A stretch of 64,000 bases of DNA from Parabacteroides sp. TM07-1AC (lineage in GTDB: Bacteria > Bacteroidota > Bacteroidia > Bacteroidales > Tannerellaceae). Under the pieces are notes generated by a model. That model saw only the letters and a list, made by a program, of their open reading frames with translations, was not told where the DNA came from and ran no database searches. This document shows positions 26,496-35,344 of the stretch, piece by piece. Location: NCBI RefSeq assembly GCF_003480915.1, contig NZ_QUKD01000008.1:27854-91853 (forward strand). The letters run 5' to 3'. Position 1 is the stretch's first letter; each line of letters begins with the position of its first letter. A program made the translations under genes and the position numbers.

Positions 26496-27878
26496 TTAGT
26501 TATGAATAATACGTATATTTTCAGGGGCAATCCGGATACCGACACGGTCACCGTCATCCCAGACATCTGTCGTATCGACGAAAATATCTTCGTCCCAGTC
26601 TGTAAACACAGTCAGATGATAATGGTTTCCTTTATAAAGGATAAACTTCACTTCACCCGTCAGTGTACCGTCTTCCTCATTGTCTTCCAGAATGACATGG
26701 CGGAAATCGACCTCGACTTTTACCGGAGTATCGCCTTCCACATCCGTCACTTCCTTACATTCAAAGGTTGTTCCCAGGAACTCGACATGCGTCGGATCGA
26801 TCATTTTACCTTCAAACGTATTGCAGACGCGCTCTTTCTTCATGACATGAATATCGAAAGGTTTCACCAGTAATCCGACTTCCTGTCCCGCATCGAAACA
26901 ATGATAGTCCTGCACCATGAATTCATAACCTTCGGGAGTCTGTACCATCATTTCATAATGGACTCCTTTAAAGATAGAAGATGTCACCGTACCGGTCAGC
27001 ATCGCCGCTTCCGACGGATCGAAAATATAGATATCTTCCGGACGGATCACGACATCTACCGGTGTCTGCTCTCCAAAGCCTTCATCGACACACTCAAAGT
27101 CATGTCCGGCAAAAGAGACTTGTTTATCTTTGATCATCAATCCGTTCAGGATGTTACTTTCACCGATGAAGTCGGCAACGAACGAATTGATCGGTTCGTT
27201 ATAAATATCGATGGGAGTTCCGATCTGCTGGATACGGCCTTCACTCATAACGACGATCGTATCGCTCAGAGTCAATGCCTCCTCCTGGTCGTGAGTTACG
27301 TAAACAAAAGTGATACCGAGCGATTTATGCATTTCCTTCAACTCCATCTGCATATCCTTGCGCATCTTCAGGTCGAGGGCAGCCAGCGGTTCGTCGAGCA
27401 GCAACACTTCCGGTTCGTTCACAATGGCACGGGCAATCGCCACACGCTGTTGCTGTCCGCCCGAAAGGGAATCCACATCGCGGTATTCGTAGTCGGTCAT
27501 ACCTACCATCTTCAACGCCTGTTTGACCTTTTTCTCGATCACGGCAGACGGTAGCTTCTTCAGTTTCAGACCGAAAGCAATATTATTAAAAACGTTCAGG
27601 TGAGGGAATAATGCATATTTCTGGAACACCGTGTTGACCGGACGTTTGTGCGGCGGCGTTTGCGTTATTTCTTTTCCTGCAATAGAGATCTCCCCTTCCG
27701 AAGCTGTCTGAAATCCGGCTATCAGACGTAACAAGGTTGTTTTTCCACAACCGGAAGGTCCTAAAATAGTAACAAACTCGCCCTTGCGGACAAACAAATT
27801 TACATCATTCAGCACGGCCTTGTCGCCAAAGAACTTGGAGACATGTTCCACACCAATAATGCAGTCGGACTTTTGCAT
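26496..27878 (-). CDS. potA: Spermidine/putrescine ABC transporter ATPase PotA, long form
   Basis: A 460-residue ATPase. The nucleotide-binding domain (~1-240) has Walker [10 protein letters not shown] (40-48), Q-loop in [12 protein letters not shown], signature LSGGQQQR, Walker [12 protein letters not shown] and H-loop VTHDQEEAL. Typical PotA is ~350-380 residues; this one has an extended C-terminal half with two similar TOBE-like stretches ([20 protein letters not shown] and [20 protein letters not shown]). First gene of the operon, with a strong promoter at 27940-27969. Confidence 0.95.
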   Translation of the reverse strand: MQKSDCIIGVEHVSKFFGDKAVLNDVNLFVRKGEFVTILGPSGCGKTTLLRLIAGFQTASEGEISIAGKEITQTPPHKRPVNTVFQKYALFPHLNVFNNIAFGLKLKKLPSAVIEKKVKQALKMVGMTDYEYRDVDSLSGGQQQRVAIARAIVNEPEVLLLDEPLAALDLKMRKDMQMELKEMHKSLGITFVYVTHDQEEALTLSDTIVVMSEGRIQQIGTPIDIYNEPINSFVADFIGESNILNGLMIKDKQVSFAGHDFECVDEGFGEQTPVDVVIRPEDIYIFDPSEAAMLTGTVTSSIFKGVHYEMMVQTPEGYEFMVQDYHCFDAGQEVGLLVKPFDIHVMKKERVCNTFEGKMIDPTHVEFLGTTFECKEVTDVEGDTPVKVEVDFRHVILEDNEEDGTLTGEVKFILYKGNHYHLTVFTDWDEDIFVDTTDVWDDGDRVGIRIAPENIRIIHN

Positions 27879-27939
27879 AAATTTATCCCTTTTCCTTACA
27901 AGTTAAACATATAATCGCTTGCTTCCTTAAAAAGCGGCA

Positions 27940-27969
27940 CAAAGGTATACAATTTAGGGGACATACAAA
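27940..27969 (-). promoter_or_regulatory. Promoter of the potABCD operon
   Basis: Leftward reading gives TTTG (27966-27969), 18 bp, then TACCTTTG (27940-27947). This is a near-consensus Bacteroidetes -33/-7 pair, 62 bp before potA. Confidence 0.65.
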
Positions 27970-28018
27970 GGGTTTGGACCGTTAAGAGATGGATATATAT
28001 AAAGAACAATATCCAACT

Positions 28019-29209
28019 TTATTGGCTTCCCTTGGGCAAGACCAGGTTCAGGATTACTCCCAGCAGAGCCGCCAGGCCGATCCCCGCCATCGTAAATTCA
28101 CCAAACTCCAGGGAGGCTCCGCCGATACCAAAGGTGAGAATCAACGAGACTATGATCAAATTACGGGTATCTCCCAGATTTGTCCTGTTCTGTATCAGAC
28201 TATTTATACCGACAGCAGCGATCGTTCCGAACAACAACAGCATAATTCCGCCCAGTACGGCAGGCGGGATCGATTTAAGGAAAGCACTGACCTTGCCGAA
28301 AACGGAAAAGACAATCCCTGCCACCGCTGCAATACGGATAACGGCCGGATCCGTGATCTTCGTTAGCGATATAGCTCCGGTCACCTCTGAATAAGTGGTT
28401 ACAGGAGGTCCGCCGATCAGCCCGGCAGCCACGCAGGCCAGACCGTCGCCCAGCATAGTCCGATGCAATCCCGGATCTTTCACAAAATCTTTACCCGTCA
28501 CTTCGTTAATGGCATATACATCTCCGATATGTTCTATGATCGGGGCGATCGTCACCGGGATCATAAAGATCACAGCTTCCCACGACAACTCCGGCTTGAC
28601 GAACTGAGGCAACGCAAACCAGGGGGCCGCAATGATCGGCTCGAAGTCGATCACCTTAAAAAAGCATGCAGCAATATATCCGACGATAATCCCGCAGAAG
28701 ATAGGAATCAGCTTGATCATCCCTCGTCCCAACAACGATGCCAGAACAGCAGTAAACAAAGCGATCAGAGCCAGCGGCCAGTTCTCTTTCGCCATATTCA
28801 CACCCGAACCCGCCAACGACAGACCGATCAATATGATGACCGGCCCGATCACAACCGGCGGAAATAACCGCTTGATGAACCCGATGCCACGCCACTTCAC
28901 CAACATGCTCATCAGTCCGTAGACAGCACCGACAGCCACCAGTCCCGACATTGTCCCCGGTAAACCATATAATTCAGTCGCTTTAATGATGGGTGCCACG
29001 AAAGCGAAGCTACTTCCCAGAAAAATCGGCACTTTCCCCTTTGTTACCAAATGAAAGATCAATGTTCCTAATCCGGCAGTGAAAAGGGCTGTCGAAGGAT
29101 CTAAACCCACCAGTAGAGGGACTAAGACGGTGGCACCAAAGGCTACAAAGAGAAATTGAACGCCTACTACCGTCTTTTGAGCAGGGCCCAGTGATTTTTT
29201 GCTGTCCAT
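28019..29209 (-). CDS. uraA: Uracil permease (NCS2 family)
   Basis: A ~396-residue membrane transporter. The start at ATG 29209 (MDSKKSLGPAQK) directly precedes the first conserved block VVGVQFLFVAFGATVLVPLLVGL; the upstream frame overlaps the promoter. NCS2 hallmarks are FLGSSFAFVAPI, the substrate-site Glu in IPVTIAPIIEHIGDVYAI, and GGPPVTTYSEVTGAI. It imports uracil with protons. It diverges from msrA through a mirror-symmetric promoter. Confidence 0.94.
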   Translation of the reverse strand: MDSKKSLGPAQKTVVGVQFLFVAFGATVLVPLLVGLDPSTALFTAGLGTLIFHLVTKGKVPIFLGSSFAFVAPIIKATELYGLPGTMSGLVAVGAVYGLMSMLVKWRGIGFIKRLFPPVVIGPVIILIGLSLAGSGVNMAKENWPLALIALFTAVLASLLGRGMIKLIPIFCGIIVGYIAACFFKVIDFEPIIAAPWFALPQFVKPELSWEAVIFMIPVTIAPIIEHIGDVYAINEVTGKDFVKDPGLHRTMLGDGLACVAAGLIGGPPVTTYSEVTGAISLTKITDPAVIRIAAVAGIVFSVFGKVSAFLKSIPPAVLGGIMLLLFGTIAAVGINSLIQNRTNLGDTRNLIIVSLILTFGIGGASLEFGEFTMAGIGLAALLGVILNLVLPKGSQ

Positions 29210-29221
29210 TGCGAAATAAAA

Positions 29222-29245
29222 GATTATATTTGCACAAATATAATC
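29222..29245. promoter_or_regulatory. Mirror-symmetric divergent promoter of uraA and msrA
   Basis: A perfect 11-bp dyad (29222-29232 with 29235-29245, two-base centre) holds two back-to-back -7 boxes: TATATTTG rightward at 29225-29232 for msrA and the same sequence leftward at 29235-29242 for uraA. Only one polymerase could bind at a time. Confidence 0.6.
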
Positions 29246-29272
29246 AGAATAATCCAAACGCTAAGAAAGAAT

Positions 29273-29779
29273 ATGACACAGAATAATTTTCATAAGGAAA
29301 CAGCTTATTTCGCTTCCGGCTGTTTTTGGGGAACACAATACCATCTCGAAAAAGTAAAAGGTGTAGACAGTACGCATGTCGGCTATATGGGTGGAACTAT
29401 TGATAATCCGTCCTATCCCGAAGTGAAGACCGGTACTACCGGCCATGTGGAAACAGTGGAAGTGATCTTTGATCCGTCTCAAACCAGTTTCGAACAATTA
29501 GTACGTCTTTACTTCGAAACACATGATTTTACACAGGTTGGCGGACAAGGACCGGATGTCGGCAGTCAATACCGTTCGGTTATCTTCTATTGCAGCGAAG
29601 AACAGAAAGCGATCGCAGAAGAATATATCAGCAAATTATTCGGAATGGGATTTAAAGTGGCTACGGCATTAGAACCTGCCGGAAAGTTCTGGATCGGGGA
29701 AGATTATCACCAGCATTATTACGACAAAAAAGGAGAAACTCCTTACTGTCATATTTATCGAAAGATATTCCATGACTGA
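29273..29779 (+). CDS. msrA: Peptide-methionine (S)-S-oxide reductase MsrA
   Basis: A 168-residue repair enzyme that reduces Met-S-sulfoxide. The catalytic Cys17 sits in GCFWG; the following VKGVDSTHVGYMGG and the YFETHDFTQVGGQGPDVGSQYRSV blocks are diagnostic. No MsrB domain is fused. No signal peptide, so cytoplasmic. A strong bidirectional terminator follows. Confidence 0.97.
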   Translation: MTQNNFHKETAYFASGCFWGTQYHLEKVKGVDSTHVGYMGGTIDNPSYPEVKTGTTGHVETVEVIFDPSQTSFEQLVRLYFETHDFTQVGGQGPDVGSQYRSVIFYCSEEQKAIAEEYISKLFGMGFKVATALEPAGKFWIGEDYHQHYYDKKGETPYCHIYRKIFHD

Positions 29780-29806
29780 TTCCATTCCCTTCGGAAGAAA
29801 ATAAAA

Positions 29807-29844
29807 TTCCTTTCGGATGAAATTGAATTTTCATCCGAAAGGAA
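29807..29844. terminator. Bidirectional terminator between msrA and the glycosyltransferase gene
   Basis: A perfect 16-bp stem (29807-29822 with 29829-29844, six-base loop) between convergent genes. Confidence 0.85.
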
Positions 29845-29861
29845 CTATAAGAATGTATTTA

Positions 29862-30794
29862 TCAGAAATTCTTCTTTTCGTCGATAATATATTCGGGACG
29901 CGCCTTGATCTCATCAAAGAGAATCCCGACATACTGCCCCAGGACACCCACCGTCAGCAACTGAACGCCGCCAAAGAAAATAACCGATGTCATAATGGAA
30001 GTCCAGCCACTTTCCGCATTACTGAACCCGTATATCTTCCCGAGCGTAAACCAGGCAGCCAGAACGATACCGACCACGACGGCTATAAAACCTAAACTGG
30101 TGGCCAGACGAAGCGGTTTCTTGGAAAAATACAACATGGCTGTCGAAGCGAACTTCCACATCTTGCTGAAAGGATATTTTGTCTCACCGGCAATACGTGC
30201 TTCCCGTTCATAGTAAAACGGCACTTGCTTATAGCCGAGCCAACTTATCAGCCCTCTGATGTATTTACCCCGTTCCTGGAAACGATCGAACTGATCCATG
30301 ATCTTCCGGTCGACCATACGGAAATCACCCGTATCCAACGGGAAACTGACATCACTCATATAATTGAGCAAACGGTAAAAGGCTTTTGCCGTAAACTTCT
30401 TGAAAAGACTCTCGCCTTCTCTCGACCTACGCACACAATACACGACATTGGCATTTTCCTTCTCCTGCAGTTCCAGTATGCCGGGGATCAACTCCGGAGG
30501 ATCCTGCATATCGGCATCGAGTATAACGGCCAAATCCGCATCACAATTATTGATACCGGCAGTAACCGCCGGCTGATGTCCGAAATTTCTGGAAAAATGG
30601 ATTACCTTCACATGCGGGTCGGAGGCGGCAATGCCATCCAGCAACTCCCGGGTTTTATCCCGGCTTCCGTCATTTATATAAATGATCTCAGTATCGATGG
30701 GCATGGACTGCAAAGCAGCTTTCGTACGGCGATAGGATTCACCGATGACTAACTCTTCGTTGTAACAGGGAACTATGACTGCGAGCTTCTTCAT
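29862..30794 (-). CDS. Polyprenyl-phosphate glycosyltransferase, family GT2 (GtrB/DPM1-like)
   Basis: A 310-residue enzyme. The GT-A domain (~1-230) has VIVPCYNEE, INDGSRDKT and the DxD motif in ILDADMQDPP; FSRNFGHQPAVTAGI is typical of the GtrB group. Two C-terminal membrane segments (~235-255 and ~270-290) anchor it. It should transfer a sugar from a nucleotide donor to a lipid-phosphate carrier. It follows a GtrA-type flippase gene, the common pairing. The acceptor glycan is unknown. Confidence 0.92.
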   Translation of the reverse strand: MKKLAVIVPCYNEELVIGESYRRTKAALQSMPIDTEIIYINDGSRDKTRELLDGIAASDPHVKVIHFSRNFGHQPAVTAGINNCDADLAVILDADMQDPPELIPGILELQEKENANVVYCVRRSREGESLFKKFTAKAFYRLLNYMSDVSFPLDTGDFRMVDRKIMDQFDRFQERGKYIRGLISWLGYKQVPFYYEREARIAGETKYPFSKMWKFASTAMLYFSKKPLRLATSLGFIAVVVGIVLAAWFTLGKIYGFSNAESGWTSIMTSVIFFGGVQLLTVGVLGQYVGILFDEIKARPEYIIDEKKNF

Positions 30795-30799
30795 TTCCG

Positions 30800-31180
30800 T
30801 TAAGCCTTAAAGGTATAAAACTTGTTTATTAAAAAATTGATCGCTGTATAGAAAACCATTCCTATTAAATGGTTGTAGTAATGATCGATCGTTAACTGGG
30901 AATTTAATAGAAGTACCAGTCCATATTGCAGGACATAACATACCGCAAACGCAATACCGAAGCGGATTGCACCTTTCGTCCACCCGGTAGAACTTCCCTT
31001 GAAAGTCCATTGCTTGTTCCAGATGAAACTATTCAGCAATCCTGCTACATATCCCGTTAAATTAGATAAACCTTCCCGACATCCGAAGAGTTTCATCATC
31101 ACCCAGATAACAGCCATTGTTATCAAGGTGTTACTCACCCCTACCACGCCATACTTAATGGCTTGTTTTACTGTTTCCAT
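30800..31180 (-). CDS. GtrA-family membrane protein
   Basis: A 126-residue protein with four membrane segments and GtrA hallmarks (IKYGVVGVSNTLI, SFIWNKQWTFKG, NFLINKFYTF). It is proposed to flip lipid-linked sugars made by the neighbouring GT2 enzyme. Its start overlaps the end of the upstream gene by 26 bp; the GT2 gene begins 5 bp after its stop, so the three are co-transcribed. Confidence 0.92.
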   Translation of the reverse strand: METVKQAIKYGVVGVSNTLITMAVIWVMMKLFGCREGLSNLTGYVAGLLNSFIWNKQWTFKGSSTGWTKGAIRFGIAFAVCYVLQYGLVLLLNSQLTIDHYYNHLIGMVFYTAINFLINKFYTFKA

Positions 31181-31910
31181 TCTTATTTATAATATCAGTA
31201 ATCTCCTGCTGCGTAAGTTCTTTTACGTTCGTTATCGTAAAGATATCCGAAAGGAAATCACCGTACTGATTACATTCATTGATAACCCTGTCGAGAGTTA
31301 ACTTGATGTCTGCACGCACCGGTATCAAAAACACCAGTTCCACATATTGTTCACCGATCGTCAACCGTTCTATCTCACAGTCTGCCTGCGGCAAAAAGTA
31401 AGCGAATTCACGTTCGATCACTTTACGCTGATAGTCCAGAAAAGGATTCCTGTCCTTGGACAACATCAATACGTAAAAGCGCAATTTTTCACCTTTGCCT
31501 CCCAGCCCTGTAGAAATATATATTTGTTTCTCATCCGACAATTCCGACTCCAACGAGATACGGCTTTCCATCAAAGCCATATATGCCCAATTGCTGACAT
31601 CTTCATCGGGGTGCTGCACATAATCTTCCAGCATCCGATAGGCCTTCACTTCCTTTGAAGTGGCCAACATGGATAAAATATATTTCTTATAATCGGTTGT
31701 CGCCTCCGGATTAGACAGACTTTCGCGGAAGGCTGTATAATCCATATCATCCAAATCTTGCTTCACTTTGCCTTTACGAACCTGTTCGGAATATTTGAAA
31801 TATTCCATCTGAAGTTCTACCGGAACACGCTGTTCTAAAATATGGAAATGTCCGTCCATCTTACTAAAAGAGTCACGGAACCTCTTGAATACATCGCCTT
31901 CTTCTTTCAT
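31155..31910 (-). CDS. Conserved-looking hypothetical protein upstream of gtrA
   Basis: A 251-residue soluble protein with no signal or membrane segment. The middle part (~65-125) is helical and repeat-like (TTDYKKYILSMLATSKEVKAYRML; SNWAYMALMESRISL), followed by a mixed region with FYVLMLSKDRNPFLDYQRKVIEREF. I do not recognise a family. Its stop overlaps gtrA, so it is the first gene of this operon and may regulate or support the glycosylation step. Confidence 0.75.
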   Translation of the reverse strand: MKEEGDVFKRFRDSFSKMDGHFHILEQRVPVELQMEYFKYSEQVRKGKVKQDLDDMDYTAFRESLSNPEATTDYKKYILSMLATSKEVKAYRMLEDYVQHPDEDVSNWAYMALMESRISLESELSDEKQIYISTGLGGKGEKLRFYVLMLSKDRNPFLDYQRKVIEREFAYFLPQADCEIERLTIGEQYVELVFLIPVRADIKLTLDRVINECNQYGDFLSDIFTITNVKELTQQEITDIINKNGNSKTSH

Positions 31911-32065
31911 AGACCTGTTTTTTTAGTTATATACTATACCCAATAAACAAGAAACTAAGACAAAAGTAAGGCTTTTTCCCGATATTTTTGGTATTATCGT
32001 ACAAAAACGGGGATAAAGGCCCATAAAAAGCACTCTATCCCCGGATTTCTTTCAATTACAAAGTA

Positions 32066-33067
32066 TCAGGCACCCGCGTAGATGAGGAAACCCAATCCTA
32101 TGACGAAAAAGATAAACATACCCAGATTCAAATAATCGGAAGATTTAGGTGCTCCCCGGAACTCATGCCAAACCAGGATCCCCCATAAGGCGGAGACTAA
32201 CGTCGCTCCCTGCCCTAAACCATAGGATATTGCCGCTCCTGCCTTTTCGGATGCGATCATACTGAATGATTGCCCGATACACCAGATAACGCCTCCCAAT
32301 ACTCCGACAAGATGAGTTCGGATATTGCCTTTGAAATAACCGCTTATGGAGACAGGCGCACCTTCCACCGGCTTCTTCATCGCGATCGTATTGAACAGGA
32401 AATTACTGGCAAAAACACCCAAAGCAAAAATGAATACAGCCGTATAAGGTGTCAGTTTTCCGGCTGCCGGAGAGGCAAAATTATCCAGGTCCATCGAAGC
32501 AGCTACAAAACGGTAGAAGAAAGCCATAATCACACCGGCGGCAACAGAAATAAAGATGCCTTTACCAGATACTTTCTTCGATCCGACCAGGGCTTTTTTA
32601 TAAGCCAGACCGTTCAATATAATGGCAACCGTGATCAAAGCTACACCTGCAAAGATATAGGACGGTTCTCCTTTTGCCGCACCGAAATAATTGATCAGCA
32701 CGCCCAGCACCAGGGCTAACCCAACTCCCACTGGAAAAGCGACGGACATTCCGCATATAGCGATTGCCGCCGAAAGCAGAATATTGGAAGCATTGAAGAT
32801 AATACCTCCCAGGAAAGCACTGCCTATATTGTTCCAGTCCGCCTGCATCAGGTCGGGCAGGAAACTGCGCCCTTCCGAACCAAAACTACCCAGAGTGAAA
32901 GCGGAAAGGATGGAGAATAAAAGTACTCCGATCACATAATCCCAATAAAAGAACTCGTACCTCCATGTTCTGGAAGCCAACTTCTGTGTGTTTCCCCAGG
33001 AGCCCCAGCATAGCATGGTAACGACACAGAAAACGATTGCTAAAGTATAACTTTGTACGATAAACAT
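32066..33067 (-). CDS. Sugar permease of the DMT/GRP type (ribose or nucleoside-sugar uptake likely)
   Basis: A 333-residue protein with about ten membrane segments and the start SYTLAIVFCVVTMLCWGSWGNTQK, as in the glucose/ribose porter (GRP/RhaT-like) group. It follows a nucleoside hydrolase gene by 7 bp and a ribokinase gene, so ribose uptake is the natural inference. Substrate is inferred from context only. Confidence 0.8.
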   Translation of the reverse strand: MFIVQSYTLAIVFCVVTMLCWGSWGNTQKLASRTWRYEFFYWDYVIGVLLFSILSAFTLGSFGSEGRSFLPDLMQADWNNIGSAFLGGIIFNASNILLSAAIAICGMSVAFPVGVGLALVLGVLINYFGAAKGEPSYIFAGVALITVAIILNGLAYKKALVGSKKVSGKGIFISVAAGVIMAFFYRFVAASMDLDNFASPAAGKLTPYTAVFIFALGVFASNFLFNTIAMKKPVEGAPVSISGYFKGNIRTHLVGVLGGVIWCIGQSFSMIASEKAGAAISYGLGQGATLVSALWGILVWHEFRGAPKSSDYLNLGMFIFFVIGLGFLIYAGA

Positions 33068-33074
33068 AACTTTT

Positions 33075-34088
33075 CTATTTTAATACAGGTTGATGCATCA
33101 TATAATTATCCAGCAAAGCTGCCATCTGGCTGGCCGGAACTTTTTCGATCAGCCGAAGGTCCCGGCCGTTCTCATCCGGGATCCAGGTGTTGCTACCTTC
33201 TTCATCGATTACCTTAAAGATTCCCCGTTCTACGTTATAGTACGGTTCATAACCTTTGATCGCAACCAGAACCGCCGTCAGGTCCCAGCTCATCCGACCG
33301 TCCGGATCGCCTTCTGCAAAACACTGTGCATAGGTGTCTTTGACAGGACTGTTATCTATATCGGATGCCACCAGTTTCTTCCCGGTAAAAATGACATTAC
33401 CGATCTCAAAGCCACTGAAAACGATCTCTGTAGGCCATTGTTCGGCAACTACTTTCGATGCCGGTGTGTCACAAAGCACATTAAACTCACGTCCCTGCGG
33501 GAACAAGCCAGCCATCGCCACGACTCTTTTTACCTTTTTAGCAACCAGTTCCTTTCCTGATAACGGGCTGTATTCATCGCCGACAGAAAGCAGCAGATCC
33601 TTCAGATTCGTGAAAAAGCCGACAGTACAAATAACAACGCTGCCATCCGGTTGCGAACTTAATATTTTACGATATACCTGGACTGCATCCGGAGCGTCCG
33701 ATGTCTTTTTGGTCTTATGCGGATATTTAGCCGGTAATATCTCCGTCCATTTTATTTTATGACCGGAAGTCATTGTTACACCACCTTCGCTTTTAGGTGC
33801 TCCCAACGGAATATCAGGGCGGTTGAAATATGTATTCAACACCTCTATACAAGGAATAACCAACTCATCGTGGTTAGAAGACAAGGTTGCGAGTATATTC
33901 ACATAACCGCTGTCGGCTAGTGCATGCATAACAGCCATTGCCCCTACGTCGTCGTAATCAGGGCCCAGATCGGTATCCAGAATCAGATTCACAGGTTGCA
34001 CGGCAGCTTCCTGCGTAGCTTTCTTCGCTGTTCCGTTACAGGCGGCCAGCAGGGATAATACACAGATTAACAAAAAGGATTGTTTCAT
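33075..34088 (-). CDS. Exported nucleoside hydrolase
   Basis: A 337-residue enzyme. An N-terminal lipobox (LLAAC) places it in the periplasm or outer membrane. The Ca2+/ribose-binding signature DTDLGPDYDDVGA (~38-50) is intact. It splits nucleosides into base and ribose. It lies between ribokinase and permease genes, forming a ribose-scavenging operon like that described in Bacteroides. Confidence 0.9.
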   Translation of the reverse strand: MKQSFLLICVLSLLAACNGTAKKATQEAAVQPVNLILDTDLGPDYDDVGAMAVMHALADSGYVNILATLSSNHDELVIPCIEVLNTYFNRPDIPLGAPKSEGGVTMTSGHKIKWTEILPAKYPHKTKKTSDAPDAVQVYRKILSSQPDGSVVICTVGFFTNLKDLLLSVGDEYSPLSGKELVAKKVKRVVAMAGLFPQGREFNVLCDTPASKVVAEQWPTEIVFSGFEIGNVIFTGKKLVASDIDNSPVKDTYAQCFAEGDPDGRMSWDLTAVLVAIKGYEPYYNVERGIFKVIDEEGSNTWIPDENGRDLRLIEKVPASQMAALLDNYMMHQPVLK

Positions 34089-34117
34089 GGTCTACTTTAT
34101 TGATAAGATTATAATGT

Positions 34118-35047
34118 TTACTCAAATATATCGACTTCACTCCGGTAAGGGACAGAAGATTGTGCCCCGACCCGGGTTACCGAGATTGCCGAAGCCTTAC
34201 AAGCAAAACGGACTGCCTCCAATTGACTCCGTCCTTCCGATAAAGCAACAGTCAGTGCACCGTTAAAGACATCACCGGCAGCGGTTGTATCCACGGCTTC
34301 CACTTTCAGAGCCGGTACAAAATCCGCTTCCTCAGCACCATACACCAATGCGCCTTTCGAACCCAGCGTAATGATAACATTCTCCACTCCCATTTCAGAA
34401 AGTATACAGGCTGCCTTAACTGCCGATTCCCGGTCGGTTATCTTCACACCGGAAATCATTTCAGCTTCCGTCTCATTTGGGGTGATCATGTAGAGATGTT
34501 TCAGTAATGACGGAGACAATGGATGCGCCGGAGCAGGATTCAGTATCACTTTTTTATGCTTGCGATAAGCTATTTCCGCAACATACTCGACTGTTTCCAT
34601 CGGAACCTCCAACTGCATCAGGACAATATCCGCCTGGTCGATCGCCTCTTCCGCTTTTACCAGGTCGGCCGGTAATAAATTGGCATTTGCTCCCGAGGCA
34701 ACAACGATACAGTTTTCGGCATGATCGTCCACAGTAATCAAAGCGACCCCGGAAGGATGCTCCGAATCAGAAAAGATATACGAGGTATTGATGCCTTCTT
34801 CCTCAAAAAGTTGTTGCGACTGATGACCGAAAATATCACTGCCCGTTTTACATATAAAAGTGACGGAAGCTCCCAAACGGGCAATAGTGACTGCCTGGTT
34901 GGCCCCTTTACCACCGGGGTTCATAAAGAATGTTCCTCCCACAATGGTTTCCCCCGGACGGGGAAGATGTCCGGCTTTGATAACCATATCCGTATTGCTG
35001 CTACCAACCACCAGGATATTATGCCGGTCTAATTGTTCAGTGTCCAT
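34118..35047 (-). CDS. rbsK: Ribokinase (PfkB family)
   Basis: A 309-residue kinase starting MDTEQLDRHNILVVGSSNTD. PfkB signature 1 is in NPGGKGANQAVTIARLG, and signature 2 in DTTAAGDVFNGAL with the catalytic Asp. It phosphorylates ribose to ribose-5-phosphate. It is the first gene of the ribose/nucleoside operon. The ATG at 35047 is preferred over 35071 because of family N-termini. Confidence 0.93.
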   Translation of the reverse strand: MDTEQLDRHNILVVGSSNTDMVIKAGHLPRPGETIVGGTFFMNPGGKGANQAVTIARLGASVTFICKTGSDIFGHQSQQLFEEEGINTSYIFSDSEHPSGVALITVDDHAENCIVVASGANANLLPADLVKAEEAIDQADIVLMQLEVPMETVEYVAEIAYRKHKKVILNPAPAHPLSPSLLKHLYMITPNETEAEMISGVKITDRESAVKAACILSEMGVENVIITLGSKGALVYGAEEADFVPALKVEAVDTTAAGDVFNGALTVALSEGRSQLEAVRFACKASAISVTRVGAQSSVPYRSEVDIFE

Positions 35048-35081
35048 ATCTATAAAATTTAAAGTCTGCAATGAAGCGATA

Positions 35082-35089
35082 CAAATATA
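35082..35089 (-). promoter_or_regulatory. Candidate -7 box of the ribose/nucleoside operon
   Basis: CAAATATA reads TATATTTG leftward, 35 bp before rbsK. No clear -33 box. Confidence 0.45.
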
Positions 35090-35344
35090 ACTTTATATTC
35101 TCTACCATTCTATGAATAATTCGAGTATACAGATAAACCCAAATCTAAGATTTATTTCTACTACAGAACAATAAATCACTAATAAACAAATGAATATAAT
35201 TCACAAAACAAGTTATAAATATCCCTCTTTCCGAGAGTAAAACAAGAATAGAAAAAACATTTTTACAGTCCTCATATGAAAAAGTTTATTTAATTTCGTC
35301 GTGCAACAGGAACTAATATCCTGAAAGAACAATCCGATACAGAT

